Positions 13,901-28,179 are shown, counted from the first letter of the stretch. The stretch: 64,000 nt of DNA from Sarcocystis neurona (GCA_000727475.1 KL647299.1:593461-657460), one strand, 5' to 3'. Notes: generated by a model not told the origin, from the sequence alone. A program made the numbers and translations.

Positions 13901-16332
13901 CACGCAACGTTCAATGAGACGTTACTCTTGAAAAGGCCAAATGCTATTCACGGCTCGCTACACAGAATACATCCTCCAGATCCAGACAGACGTATCCGGT
14001 TTGCTACAGAGCAGAGTTATGCACAGTTGTGTCGTGTGCGCATGTCTCAAAATATATATTATCTGTATATATTTGCAGAAGAAGCTGCACATCTGCTCCC
14101 TGCCGATACACACACTTATGCGAGTGTACATCTTAACAGGAAACCCTGAACCGGTGGACAAACTGAACTCGCTGCAAGACACCTGCTTATGCCATCTTCA
14201 CGTAATCAATTATTAGCGGTAGACGTGGACGCCTCTGTGCGCTCATGATCCCACTTAGCACTTGTGCTTCCTTTTTCACGCGCCAGCGCTGCCGATGTTT
14301 GTGTTGTTGTCGTTGGTGGTATATCAAGGTGGTATGCTTCGGTGCCAGTCACGGGATGGTGCTGCTGCCGGTGATCCTTTCCTGGTTCGGTCCCGGAGGC
14401 AACCTCAACAGCATTTCCAAGGGCACCACGGATGAAAACATAGTGATGGCGCCTAGCAATAGAAGTGCTTCTCTGACGCCTGGTGTAGAAACTTCTGCTC
14501 TAAATCTTCCGCTCTTCGCACCCCCAGACTCGTCGCCAGTTTACAGCGCAGAGGAGCATTACGAAGTGCAAGAGCATCTGCACCAACGCATCAGCAGCAA
14601 CTCGGCTCCACCAGCGGCCCCTCTCAGCACATCAAAGGCCGAAATGAATGACGCGGTGCCGTTCGCGCTGATTCAGAGCGCCCGCAGCAATCCAGCGTCT
14701 GTAGAGAACACACACGAACTCCTCTTATCACGTCAGAAGTCCAGCGCCAATCACGTACCCGCAACAGGTAGGACCACTCGGCGGTATTCCACTGGCGGTG
14801 GATTCGCAACGAATACTTCCAGCCACATTTCGGGCTCTGCTTTTTCAGCTTCTTTGGCTGCAGAAAGAGTTTTGTCGAGGCATTCTTACGACAGCTGCGT
14901 AGCTAAGTCGGAGCGGTTGCACCGCCACAGCCAGGCGGCAACACTTCAGGGTCGCCACAGTAGCTTCTCGGTAGGTGGAGATCCTCCCTCAGGCAGCCCG
15001 TTTCTCACAGCATTTGGCCCGTCGGCAGGAGTGATCCTGCCACCCCCTTCAGTTGCGTCGCAGCGTCTAGGCAGCGATAGTCGCAGCTGCGTGGGCGTTT
15101 CACATGAAGGTCTGCCAATGCCTTGGATCCAAAGTATTAGCAGCGCTGGCAGTGGCACTCTAAACCGCGGACTGAGAACTGCGTCCAGCGCGTCAAATGG
15201 TGTTCGTGGAGCGACATCGCGTCAGCTTCTGGAGGCCTTCGGCATCATCAACGGCTCAGAGTGTGCAGCAAGCAGCGGAACGTTAAGACATCAGCAGAGT
15301 GGCACTCTTATTGCTTCCACGAGCACAGAAAGCAGCAGCGTGCCCGAGAAGTGTTTACGCAATATCCCTTTATCCTCTAATGCTCTATCTCGCAGGCATT
15401 CAGTGACAACCATCGTGCGCCCCGGTTTCGGAGCTAGCTTCCCTGCGGGCGTACCTATTGGAATGGTGCACGAAATCGCTTCAGGCATGGAGGAGCACAC
15501 CAGCATAGATGCTCCGACACATTTTGAACAGAACAACAACTGCTTCGAAACAAGCCAGCAGCAACTGTTGTTGTTGAAGACAGCACGTGGTGAGTCGAAT
15601 CCTCAGCACAGAGGCACACACCAGCGGGTGACAGCGCCGGTAGGCGACGGCTTGGCAGTGGGCGAAAGACAACACCGCTTGCCGACGGCTTCCACAACAC
15701 ACCTTCATGAAGGCCGCCAGAGCAGTACACGTAACAGTCAGCGGAGCGCAGAGGATGAGGATACAGAGAGCAGAATCAGTCTCAGCACACACAGTAATAG
15801 CAGTAGTAATAGGCGTACGCCTCTACGTGATTCGCGGTTGCCTCCTCAGCAGCCTGCCGTGAAGACGATTTCCGCGTACCGAACAACTGGGAATGTAAGC
15901 TGTGCGCCACCGTCGTTGCCTTCTGCGCTCCTGAGCAGTTGTCGACATCCAACTGTCCACACCTCAACCTCTTCTGGGGGTATCAGCTCTGACGCCTCCC
16001 GCACACGGTCAGCAGAAGCTGCTGCATTTGCTACGTCATCGCAGTCAGGACAGTCGCAGCAACGCAGGCAACTTGACTACCACCAGCCACGACGTCGCAG
16101 GAGCACGGGAAGCCTGATGGCCTCCCGTGGACGAGGAGCAGTAGTGGTGAGTGCCGGAGTGCCAGCGACAGTGCAAGTTTCCGATTCCTCCCGCCCGCCA
16201 GGGGTCCGGTACAGTGGCGCTCGCCAGAGGAGCGCTAGTCGTCCAGAACAATACGACCAAAGAAGCGCCAGTCATCCAGAGCACTGCGACCCGACCGTGA
16301 GTTCGTTCCAAAAATATCGCAAGAGCAGCTAA
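7936..16332 (+). CDS. Patched/NPC1-like sterol-sensing-domain (RND superfamily) transporter
   Basis: Predicted plasma- or endomembrane lipid/sterol transporter with the 12-helix RND fold. Eight exons chain without a phase break: 7936-9791, 10295-10778, 11056-11772, 12068-12529, 12975-13076, 13209-13327, 13672-13801, 14329-16332, giving about 1957 residues. TM1 is near residues 49-66. A five-helix sterol-sensing region starts near residue 365 and contains GIGVDDMFV (Asp438/Asp439), the RND proton-relay motif. The second half has the matching GFAVDYSAH motif (about 1224-1231) followed by a short hydrophobic run and FGASHGMVLLPVILSWFGP as the last helix. The start ATG at 7936 sits just before the conserved N-terminal helix. 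Insertions: a polar loop in exons 2-3 and a Ser/Thr-rich cytosolic tail of about 640 residues in the last exon. Uncertain points: exon 3 may end at 11793, and exon 8 may be further spliced. Apicomplexan relatives (NCR1-type) act in membrane lipid homeostasis; the substrate here is unknown. Confidence 0.88.
14395..16332 (+). other. Low-complexity Ser-rich C-terminal tail of the Patched-like protein
   Basis: After the last predicted helix (ends about 14392) the same frame stays open for about 645 codons. It encodes a polar Ser/Thr/Arg/His-rich sequence without hydrophobic segments, ending YRKSS-stop. It includes a short near-duplicate motif, QRSAS.PEQYDQ then QRSASHPEHCD (about 16226-16290). 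RND family members usually end shortly after helix 12, so this is a lineage-specific extension. No domain was recognised. Confidence 0.6.
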
Positions 16333-17975
16333 AGTGGGAATGTCTGCAACTCTCCCGTAGCGTGAGTAGATGCAGGCGTCCGTCAGCTCCACGTCCTGCA
16401 AGTAGACGTGGGCTAGACTGCAGAAAATTATAGAAGAGCGTGGTGTGCTCTGAACCTCATAGAGACGCAAGTGGAGATTTCTTTGTGCACAGCAGCCGCG
16501 CCAGCGCGAGCTGGCGACCCCTAGCGGTATATGGCAGGGGGCTGGTGTGAAGCCTGCGCGATCAGTTACGCCCCCTCGACTTGTTACGAATCGCTTATGA
16601 AAGCAGCCTACAATCAAAGTAAAGCGGTCGTATCATGTCGCTAAGTGTGCGCCGTGCGTCTATAACAGACATGTGCTTGGACAGTCATCGCGCCTGCCAC
16701 CACTGTACCTGTGTTCAAATGGGCAACGTCTCTATTTCCTGTTTTCCGCAGCTCCCGTGTGAGTCGCTCTCGCTTCCGTCGCCCTACAGAGCACTTAGGT
16801 ACTTACTGTTTAATCAGCGGCTGCATTCGCCGTTTGCAACTGCGTTTTGATGGCGCTCGTGTTTGCCTGCGGCCGTGGCTTTGAACAGTGCACAAATGTG
16901 GACCGAGATACGACCCACTAAGTGCAGGTTAGAGAAACTGTACGCACCTCCAACGCATCGTATCTATTTCTCATCGAAAAACACACATGTATGAAATTTA
17001 GAGGGCAGCCAACTTATGACGTAGTAGAGGGCAAGAATTCGCTCTGCGCAACAGTATATTGCACACACGTGGTCCTTTCACAACCGTCTGATTGGCGCAC
17101 CGGATATTATGGACAACCCATAACGGGGAGTGGTGGCAACAAGTATCCCGAGACAATGCTGATGTGCTCTATTTTTCCTCCTTTGCTTTACCGGCTGGTT
17201 CGTGTAGCAGGCGGGACACTAGAGAACAACGGTGTACTAGAGGTCCCCATCCATTCAACTGGAACGACGAATGCGCAACAAACAAAAATATACGCACGAA
17301 TTAGAAACACGATGCAAGAACGCCTGCTCTACGTTTCCCCTCAGAGTACACGTTGGAGCACGTGATGCCCTGCCTGTTGGCGGCTTGCTTTGAATCGTTT
17401 GCTAGCATACTGTACCAAGAACTCCACCGAATAACGTTTTAGAGCCCCTTCCTTCTGTGCATTGTAAATTCCCCTTCGTTCATCTAGTTCCTCGTGAACA
17501 GATCTCTAGGGTCTATGAACTTTCGTCTAGAAGTTGATTTCGCCACGTGGGCGGTACACAATCTCTCGACGCAGTAGGCAACTGCCATCGTTCAGCCTTT
17601 CTCGACACAATCACCTACTCGCAGGCGTATTCGCAACGAAGGAAACATTGAAAAGAACGCAAAGACGAACCTGCAGTGCGTGTTACTGGCAGAGGCCAGC
17701 ACACGACTCGCATGGTATGGTAGTAGAAGTGCTATGCTTGACTAAGGCTGGCCCCTCGGTCGATTCCGCGAACGCGGGCACTGCTTAAGTCTACTGCAGG
17801 TCAAAGAGCAACGAAATATCAGGTGGCAGAAAATGAAGGAACGGCATCGCAGTGAAAGAAGCTCGAGAGGCCGCAAAGCCGTCACTCAGCAGAGTGGACC
17901 GGCAGTTTCCCCCAAGCACTCAAGCACTACAGTCTCCCACTGTCCGAGACAGCTGGTGCTGCGCAGTCGATAAAC
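16333..17975. other. Convergent intergenic region
   Basis: This lies between the 3' end of the Patched-like gene (+) and the 3' end of the helical Gln-rich gene (-). The base composition is mixed with no triplet repeats. Open stretches such as 16922-17365 (+) lack motifs, good start context or splice partners. It presumably contains both 3' untranslated regions. Confidence 0.5.
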
Positions 17976-20900
17976 TCACGCCCCATTTATTGCCGAGAAA
18001 ACCGCCTCCTTGAGCAGTAACCCGTACTCTGCAAAAGGAGCATAGGTGGCACGTTCTGTCTCTGCGCCCAGCTTTCCCACGATGGCGAGGAGCACGGGCC
18101 ACGTTCGGGTCAGAAGCTCTGCCGACATGAAATGCTGTTGCCCTTGTCGTGGCACAGACGTGGAACTGCTGTTCGCAACAGAAAAGTGTCTCCACTCAAT
18201 AGTTCCTTTTTGCCTGCTTAAGCGTCTCGATGCTCTACCACAGCTGCTGCTGCGTGCTCTCGCTGTGGTGGTGCACGTTTCGCTAACCCCTGATGCACCA
18301 TTGAGCCCGGCATCATTTGTACTCATACGTGCAACAGCGTCAGCATTTACAGCGTCCGCAACTGCTTCTCTTTTCGCATGTAACGACGCCGACCTGCTGC
18401 GCATGCGCCCTTGGTCGCTGACTCTTGTTCTAAATCGTACATTGTGCGTCATGATCCGAAGGCAAAATGTAAGTGTCCTGCGCACGAGGTCCAGCCGCAC
18501 ACACTCTTTTGAGGCCACTCCTGCCTCTGAACCTACCAAGCGAGAGTTCACAGTACAATCGTTTTTTGCTAGACGCCACTGCCAGTTGTCGGAATTCAGC
18601 AGCCCGTTGCTTCCCGCGGAGGCCTTTACGACGCAGTGAGAAAGAACGTGAGCTTCAGTTATGATCTGTACGATAGGAGGCGGCGTAGAAAATTTCGCGT
18701 GACACCTCGCAAACGCAGTAGTTACGGCAGTCTCTGTGCAGCGCACTTGTCTGCAACAGCACCAAGACTGGGAAAAGCAGACACAGCTGCACGTCGCGGC
18801 TGTACCAGACACGTTTTTTGCTGAACAATGACGCGGGCTCACTTGAGTTCGCCAGAGCCATCTAGCAGCATAAATCTGCTCTTTTAGGAAGGTCAGTCTA
18901 GGTCGCCGCCTCGAGTGAAGTATTTCTGTCTGCAAGTGTGCATATGTGTCAGGTACGACTGTTTCGGCGTCAGCCTGTGAATTCACAAAGCGACGCTGTA
19001 GCAGCTGCTGCAGTTCTACCGGCTGGTACAAAGGTACTGCACAGTCACTCGTTGACGAGTGCTCCATCAAACTTCCAGAAATATTCATCGACAGGAAAGC
19101 ACGAGTCTGGCTCTGGCAACACCGCGAAGTGCTGCTCGGAGGAAACGCTTCCAGAGACAGCAGCAGGTTCCACGTTAGGAGAACAACTCGCTGCAGCAGA
19201 GTCGTTGTGTGGGTTGAAGAACTGTAACAGAACACGACACTCGCATACACGCAGAACACATCACCAACGCCCTGCGGCCGTCGGAGGGACACAGCACCGC
19301 AGTATATTCAAGAGACCAACACCATCAATAACAACTGAGCTCAGCAGAATGACGACATGTGCAAAACGTACTACTGCCACTACTACTACTGCTCCTACTA
19401 CTTCTTACTGATACTCCTTCCACTGGTAGTACCATTATTACTATTTCTTGTCTTGCTGCCATGAACACTTCTGCTACTAGTACTGCCTTTAGCCTCCTAC
19501 CATTACTAGTGCTTCTATTACTACCACTACTACTGCAAGAAGTAAGACGGATGCTACTATTACAGTCACTACTACAACGACTACTAAGTAGTATTATGAT
19601 TGCTCCTAAAGGTACCACTGCTCCCTCATGCTCCAACTCCGAGTAACAACGGACAGACAGTCTCCCATGCGGGAAGGGGGCAGGGAAAGATGTGACAACA
19701 CTTGAAAGATACAGAACTGACGCAATATTTGTGAACGTCAGCATCCTTCGTCAACACAACAGAATGCAGACACTGCGTTCCGACTGCGCTCGATGCAGCC
19801 GCATGCCTCGGCCGCAGAAGCAAGTCCCGCCATGACGTGAAGTCCCAGTGTCGGGGTGATACACAGGACAGGCAGGTGATCTTCCATTTTGTCTTGCACT
19901 GCGAAAGTTGTATTTGTTTCCCACATCCTCTAGCTGCGTGTCCCGTTACTCCACGTCGCGGCGTGCACGTCTGGATGGATATATCTGCACGCTACCTTGG
20001 AGAAGGGAGGAGGCTTTTCATTTTCCAGAACAGACACTCCATACGGCAGGAACAAACATGTACAGGTACAGATGTATACATGTGCATGCGTAAGTAAATG
20101 AAGGTGTGATATTAATCTGTATCCAGGATATTCTGTATCTCCTGTAGATACGTATATGCACGTTTCCATACGAGTGTAACTGCCTTAGCTCACTATACTC
20201 TCCAGTGCGTTTAATGTCTACTGTGCATGCATACGTACCTACATGTGTACACACATACATACGTAGATGAATACACAAATACACAAATACATAAATACAT
20301 ACATACATACATACGTACATACATACATACACACACACACCTCCCCCCCTACCACACACACACACGTCCCTTCCTTCACATCAACGTACGCGTAATACAT
20401 AGGCGTACATATGGGCAGGACGTAGACCCGTACGCACTACTCCACCTAAAAGACGCGAGAGCTGACCCAAGGAAGAAGACTTTTCAAAAACGCGACACTC
20501 GCAGTTACCATACACACGAGACAGCACGCCTACTCACGACTTTATTCTGCAGTTCTACCATGGGCGAGCCCACTCGCAAATGGCATTGGCACCTGCGCCC
20601 CTCTCGGTTGTGTCCACGAAGCCATGCGTACACGACAACCGACTGAAGGCCCACACGCGAGCAATACAGAGAACGCACGCTGCAGTGGGAAACAGTGGAA
20701 ATGAGCGATTTTCACACAAGGGACGAGAGGTGCGGAGAATACGTGTCCCGCTGCTGCTGCTATAGTGTGCACCTGCAACCCGTATACACAATATATATAT
20801 ATGTATACACACATATGTATGCACTTGTGTACAACTGTCTACCTGCCTTTCTATTGGCTCTCTCTCTCTATATATATATCCCTGTCTCTAGATGTACGCG

Positions 20901-23900
20901 CAGATGTTCAGACACACGCTTGTGTACACACGTGTCTATCTATCTATCTATCTATCTATCTGTTTTTTTAAATAGATGTATATATATATGTCCGTCTCTG
21001 TCTCTGTCTCTCTCTTTCTTTTTTTTTCTCTCTCTCTATATGTAATATATATTTATGCTTGATGGCGACTTAGCCACATGTCTATCTATCTTTTTATCTA
21101 TCTGTTAGATATACATACATTTCAATGAATCTCTCTCTCTGTGTATACATATGGGTGTGCTCGAAACTGACTTACCCACTCCAGCTATCCATTCTTCCAA
21201 GAAAAAGCTCCTCATTGCGCGGAAGCTGCAGCAAGACGTCGAAAAGCTGGACGGCTGCCATTCGAAGACGGAGTGCTGCCTCGTCTCGTGCTGCTGGTGA
21301 GAGCATTCCGGAGCGTCCTTCTTCTCTGCCAATACAACCTTCAGTAGAAGCCGCTTCTCCTCTGCGTCCTGTCGGTTCTGCTGCTTCGTCACTGCCGCTG
21401 CTGCCACCGCTGTTGCAGTTCCTCCCCTGTAGCAGGGACAGTAACCTCAAGAAGTAAGGGCCGTAGAGCCACTCTGGTGAACGCTTCATCCACAGCACTG
21501 CTTCAGCGCTAACAAAGAGGGAAATGGACTGCAGCATTTCTTTCGCGAGCACTCTCTGCTGCTGGTCATATCGAAAGGCGTTGCTGCTGTTGGACAACAT
21601 GCTGCAGCTCTGGATTACGCCTTCGGTGCTGCCACCTCTTGGCTTGGCGTCGCTGCTGGTCCTGTGCGTGCGCACCGCCTCCGCCGCATCGGTGAACGAA
21701 TAGTTGCACAGCACCAGTACCTGTCGCAGCAGCTGCAGTGTGCCCAGTCGCACTTCTATCAAAGGGGGGGGTGGGTGTTGAAAGAGCAGCACGCACGCAT
21801 GTAGAAGCTTCCCGAGGGTTTCTTCCCTCCGCCGACCGCTCTGGGCCTCGGGTATGCCTTTGTTGGAATAAGGCAGAAAACCTGCTGCAGCAGCAGACCC
21901 ACCAGAGATGCCGCAACGCCGCTGCTCTGCGGCGACAGAAGCAGCAGACGCAGCAGCAGCAGCCGTCACGCCAGCAGCAGGCGCAGACGCTGTGTCACCA
22001 ACGCAGCAGGGCGGAGGGAACGCAGCAGCCTGCAGCAGCGGCCTGACAACTCGCTGCACCACGTATGGCTGTAGCAGCAGCAATGCTGGGGAGGGCTCGA
22101 GCAAACCCGACGGCGGATCAGTTAATGCGTGTAGCTGCAGCAGCTCGTGAAATACAGGAAATCCGTCCAGCGCCTGCAGCAGCTGCTGTTGCACCGCCAT
22201 CGCGAGCTCTTCCAGACTCCGTTGCATGCGCCCAATTTCTCTGTTGCGCTGCTGACAGCGCGCATCGCGCTGCCTTCTCCAGTGCAGCAGCTGTCGCTGC
22301 TTGAAAGCCCGCAGGTTCTGCTGTCTCCTCTGCTCCCTCAAAATGAACTCTGCACTGCAAGACGAAGCGTACCGTTCTACAAATTCCCCAGTCTCGGAGC
22401 CTCCCGGCCACGCACCTGCCGCTGTGTCTGATCCTACTACTGGTTCCAAGTCCGCGTCTGCTGCATCATCTGCGTCCCGTTCCGCCATGACAGCAGAGAA
22501 TTGGACGAAGCCATGCTGCTGCTTCCGAAATCCTCCTCCTGCTGCAGCCCTGCCGCGGGCGCCTGCTTGCTGCATCAGGCAGCACTCCTCCTGCGACTCT
22601 AGCGAGCTCAGCTGCTTCAGTCGGCGCACGCAGGCGCAAAGCCTGTGGCGCTGCTGTTGCAGCGCGTCTGCCACGGTGGACAGGAGGCGCAGCAGTCGCT
22701 GCAGGACGTAAACGAATGCCCACGCAGAAGGCACGCTGACACCGTCGCATGTAGGGGAACCAGCAGCAGCAGCAGCAGGGAAGGAGGGAGTGCACTGCGG
22801 CTGTCGAGTGTCTGCCCAAGATTCTAAGCGGTAGAAAAACGGCCACGAATACCTGCAAATGCAGAAGAATGACGGAATAGTCGTTGAGAGCTTGTGCATG
22901 CGCTAGTCGGAAAACACGTCAAAGGAAACTTCGGTACAGTCAGCCAGCAGCAAGTCCACCAAAGCACGTACACACGTTCCCCCCCCCCCTACGACGCCAG
23001 CCGCAAAAGTGAAGACGGCGAGCGAGGACGAACGGAGGTGCTGGGAGAAGCAATTGAAGGCCCGATGCTGTCGCGCATACCGAAGAGCACGCCACCGGCT
23101 TCGTTGCCACTGTCGCAGCAGAGCATCATACAGAACTGCGACGGCAGCAGCAGCCACAGCAGCCATTCACAAAGTCCGAGATGCGGCCGGCACCGCAGCA
23201 AAAGTAGCAACCAAGTAGGGGACAGAGGGCACTACAGAGTACGCAGGAGGAAGCTCCAGCAGCAAGTGCTGCCCAGTCAAGCAGCAACTGCTGCCCAGTC
23301 CAGCAGCAGTGACAGCAGAAGCATCGAGCTCCCGTCCACCACTGTCGAGCACGTCCACAAGGCATGCAGAATCACCAGCAGCGGCTGCAAGGCCTGCAGC
23401 AAGCAGCACCGTTGGCAGAAGCCACCAGCCACAACCAAACCGGATTCAACAGGAGCAACAGCAGCTCGGACATCAGCGCCGCAGCCGTCCAGTGGAAACA
23501 GCATTTCAAGAAGACGACACCCTGTCCACTCGTACGGCTGCAGGCGCAGCAGCAGGTGGCAACCGCAGCGGCAGCAGCCCCTTCAGCCTTAGACGTTAGA
23601 GCGCCCATAGCAGCACGGCAGCAGCCACAGCAGCACGGCAGCAGCCACAGCAGCTGCTCCCGTCGCAGAACGGAGTTTCGTCGTAGAGCCATTTCAAAAT
23701 CTTGCAGCCGCAGCTGCTGCTCCACATCAAATGAAGCCCACTGCTACCTGCGCACGCGTATACAGAAGGATATACGCGCGTTTTTTCAGAGGCATATGCA
23801 AGGAAATACACACGCCTGTGGGTACAGGTGTGTGTGACTACGTGCGATACGCGGGGATGTGTACGGATCAGCTGCAGCAAGCATCATTTTCGCAGAGTTC

Positions 23901-26900
23901 CCTTCCTTCACTGCTCGTTCCCTGAGAGCTGTGCGTGGCTGCTTCGCTCTTGTTGCTGCAGACGCCCCCTCGCAGTACGGCGGCTGCTTACCTGGGCAGC
24001 TGCTCGTCTCCTGGTGAAGGGGTGAACTGCGGCAACTGCTGCTGCGACTCCTTGCACGCTGCTGCAGCGAAGGCAGCTGTGTGGCTGTCGTCTTGTTGCA
24101 GGAATGGGCTGCTGCAGCTGACGCCGCATTCTTCGCCACCTTGGAAATGGCTGCTGCTGCTGCCTCTCGGCGGCGAACCTACAGCAGCCGCTGCTGCTGC
24201 ATCCCAGCTGTGAGGAGTAGCAGCAGCCGATTTTCTGGACGAGGGGTACACGTGCTGACAGTTGTCTTGAGGCAAACCTTTCTCGATCTGCTGCAGTGCT
24301 GCAGCCGTGTAGTCGAGTAGTTGCTGCAGCACTTCTATTTCGGCGACTGCAGCGGCGCGGGGCCGCTGCGCCACGTCAGCCTGCTTTTCCCGCCTTCCTT
24401 GGTGGTGCTGCTGCTGCTCCCCTTCCTGCTGCTCCATCTCCTCCTGGTGTTCGCGCTGCGTGTCCGACAAACTCGTTCCCGCCCTCAGTCGATAACGGCT
24501 GCGTCCATCGGCTGCTGCTTCCTGCCAGTCCAGCGGCAGCTCCTCCTCCTGCTGCTCGAACAGCACCTCAGCGCAACAGGGTAGTCGCAGGAAGAGACGC
24601 TGCAGCAAATCCATGCAGCTACAGAGGCATGCTGCTACCGGAAGTTGGCACCGGCGCGGGTCTGGGCCAAGTGTCTCTGTCCTCAGCACGACCCAGAACG
24701 CCTGTAGCTGCTGCTTCAGCTGCTGCCGCAGCAACTGCCGCTGCCCGTGGAGCCGTCTATAATGCGTCGCATCTGCTCTGCCGGTCGTTGCTGCAGCTCT
24801 CTCTCCTCCTGATCCTGATACGCCTGGTGCTGCTTCTAATTCCCTTGCTGCCCCTACTGCGGGGGCGCCCGCTTTTGCTGCTGCTGCTGTTCGTGGGCCG
24901 GCTGCCGCTCCTGATGTGGATGCTGCTGCCGCTGCAGCGAAGTCGGTATCCAAGTAGCCCTCAGCAGCGGCAGACGTTTGAAGAAAAACAGCGTCCAAGT
25001 GAGTTGCACCAGGCCGAGCTACCCAGTCGATAAGAGTGTTGTGTGCAACTTCTGCCGCACCAGCAGTCTGCAGCAGCTGCAGCAGCATTTGCCGCAGCGT
25101 TGTCACAGCACCGGGTGACAGCATGGGTCCCCACCACTCGAGCCCTCGGCGTTGCATGATCAAGTGAAAGTCGAGCAGCAGCTCCTTCCCCTGGAAATGC
25201 TCCTCTTCCGGCTGCTGTCGCTGCATTTCCTCAGGCCAGTCGTTCTCCTCCTCGCCCTCGTGCTGCTGCTTGCGTTCGTTGCCGCCGTCTTCGGCGACCT
25301 GCTGCAGCTGCTGCCGCTTCTCGTCCAACCCCCATGCGCCGTACGCATCCTGTCGGTGCTGACCGGTGTCTGGCTGGCGCTGCTGCTCTTCAAAGATGTA
25401 CGGCTTGTGCTGCTGCTGCAATTGCTGCTGCTGTTGCAACTGCTGCTGCTGTTGCAACTGCTGCTGCTGCTGCAACTGCTGCTGCCGTTGCAACTGCCGC
25501 TGCTCAGGCGGTTGCTGCTCCTGCTGCTGCCTGTGCCACTGCTGCTGCTGCCTGTGCCACTGCTGCCACTGCCGCTGGCGCTCTCGTTGGACGTCCTGCT
25601 CTGCGTCAGCCCTCCGTGGGGAGGACAAAACGCTGCGTCGATAATCCTCTGACCACTGTCCCCTGCATTCCCTACTCAACCCGTTCCCACTGCTGCCACT
25701 GCCGCTGCTGTTTCCGCTGCTGCTGTCACTGCCGCTATTGCTCCCGCTGGTACTCCCGCTGCTGCTCCCGCTGCTGCTCCCGCTGCTGCTGCTGTCGCTG
25801 CTGCAGCTGCTGCTGTGGCTACGGCTGTCGTCGCTTCCGCTGCGAATGCTGCTGAGAACGCAGCGTGCACCGCCGGTCTCGCAGCTCTGGGGTGTTCGTC
25901 GGGCAGCAAACTGCTGCAGCTTCTGCTTCTGATCTTCCAACGCAACACCGCCCTGCGTACAAACAAGCGGTGTCTCGTCCGCGGCTATACAAATGTATAT
26001 ATATACACACGCACACATGTTATATACAAATATGTATGCATATATATATATATATATTATACGTATACATACATAATACATACATGTAATACACACATAT
26101 ATATATATATATACACTGACGGTATCCAAAATGTAGCATTGAACGTATGCGTGTATATATGTCTACATAGGCAAATTGATATAAGCTGGCAGTCTCTAAA
26201 ATCTTATCTGTTTTCCCTCAGACTGTCTCTGGTGGACGACATACAGAGATGTACATACATACATACAATATATAGACGATGAATACACAGATCTTACATG
26301 CATGGCTAGTAACATAAACACGTATACTTCTTTCATGCGGACATTCTTCTGACATCGATAGGTGAGTATTTCGTAGTTATTAATGGTGTGCCCCTACACA
26401 CTCAGAGATACACATGGCGTTCTGCAGCTTTCTCCGTACGGCGCTTCAAAATGGGTGTACACATATATATGTAGACAGCTACACACATATATAGAAACGG
26501 TATTTCTTAGCATCTTGTGCCATATTAGAAGTAATTCTCGTGCATATTTCTTTGCGGGAACTAGCACGACTGCAATTTCTACTAACTTCCCGGCAAAACA
26601 TCCCTGTTAACATCCCTGTTAACGTATCGCTGCTATTGGGACACCTCTGGATGGCCCAAGGAGCAGACTGAATGCTGATGTAATACACAAACTCCTGAAC
26701 CACGGGTTTATAGTTTCAACACTATTTCATAATCATAAAATAGGTTCTCCAGTATGGATACACCCTATGATGACCGTACGATTAGAGATAGATCCTCGAT
26801 ATACTTCACACGCTGTATTCTCGTTTGTCAGTGTGCAACACGTAGTGAGAGCTACACAATGTATACTGTTTGAAGCATAGCACCACCTGTAAGAATTAAT

Positions 26901-28145
26901 AGAATCATACATATATGTGTAGATAGACAGATAGAGAGAATGTACATATACGTTTACATACATATATATACATATATATATATATATGTATACAGAGAAA
27001 GAGATCTATACATATATATATACGGATAAGCACCGCAAGCGACGAATAGCAGGCGTGGTGGCTTTGTCAGAAGAAGCGTGAACGCGAAGTCGTGAGTCAG
27101 TTGTCTGGTGCTGTTCAACCCTGCCCTGCTGTTTGGGAGGGCGGTTGTTGCAGCAGGTGCAGAGAATTCCAGCAGCTGCCGTGTGTGGGCACAGCGAAGG
27201 CAGCAGGAAGAAGCGGGGCCGCAGCACGGGAAGCAGCGGCGTCAACCGCGCGCGGCAGTACGGACAGCAGCAGCGACTCCTCCCCAAGAAGAAGCAGCAG
27301 GAGGAAAGTCAACCTCGCCAAAGAAGCAGCGGCAGCGGCAGCGAAGGAAGTGCAGCAGCGCCTGCGCCCGACAAAAAGCCGTCGCAGCGCAGGAGCGACA
27401 CCAGCAGCATCGGCCACAGCCGCAGCAGCACCACCACGCACACTCACCGGAGTCATACAAAACAGCAGCAGCCAAACACAGAAGCGGCGCTAAAAACCTA
27501 GCGTCCTCTCTCTCTCTCTCTCCATATATACGTATATATGTACATATGTATGTATACATATATGCATGTCTAGGTATATTATATGTATATACGTCTATGT
27601 AGATTATATATATGTATATATATCTCTCTCTATTCATCTATGTATATAGGTGTATGTATATAATATATGTATATATATCTCTCTCTATTCATCTATGTAT
27701 ATAGGTGTATGTATATTATATTCATGTATATATATCTCTCTCTATTCATCTATGTATATAGGCGTATGTATATTATATATATGCATATATATCTCTATTC
27801 ATCTATATACGGATGCTTGAATATATTATGTCTCTCCCTATTTACATATTATCCGTCTCTACACACACACGTAGACACACCGTTCGCCCTATGTGTCTAT
27901 ATAAATAGATGTGACCCATCCTTCTCCTTCCCCGTTTCTCTCTCAGCAGTCGTCCGGTCGCCGTGGAGGCGCGCACCGGAGAGACGGAAGCAGCACTTCC
28001 CGCAACGACCAGAAGCACCAACAGCAACTGCTTCCATCAACAAAATACACTTGCACAAAATGGAAACCTACACGTACATATATACACAAGTACACAAGGA
28101 TGTATACACGGGTATGTATACATATACGTATATACGAGTGTGTGC

Positions 28146-28179
<34 letters not shown>

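Larger units (their letters stand above)
18166..21175. other. Probable last intron of the helical gene, with simple repeats
   Basis: A 3-kb interval between the 21176 donor and 18165 acceptor (minus strand). Its 18166-19292 part is open on the minus strand but has no recognisable motif and a cysteine-rich, implausible composition. The rest is simple sequence: ACT triplets (19372-19600), CATA (20255-20341), TCTA (20931-20962) and TC tracts (20995-21040). Confidence 0.4.

Noticed and set aside
17976..19292. 438-codon minus-strand open frame
   Set aside because: Only the last 63 codons (18165-17976) fit the splice phase of the upstream exons. The rest is Cys-rich with no plausible structure, so I treat it as intron.
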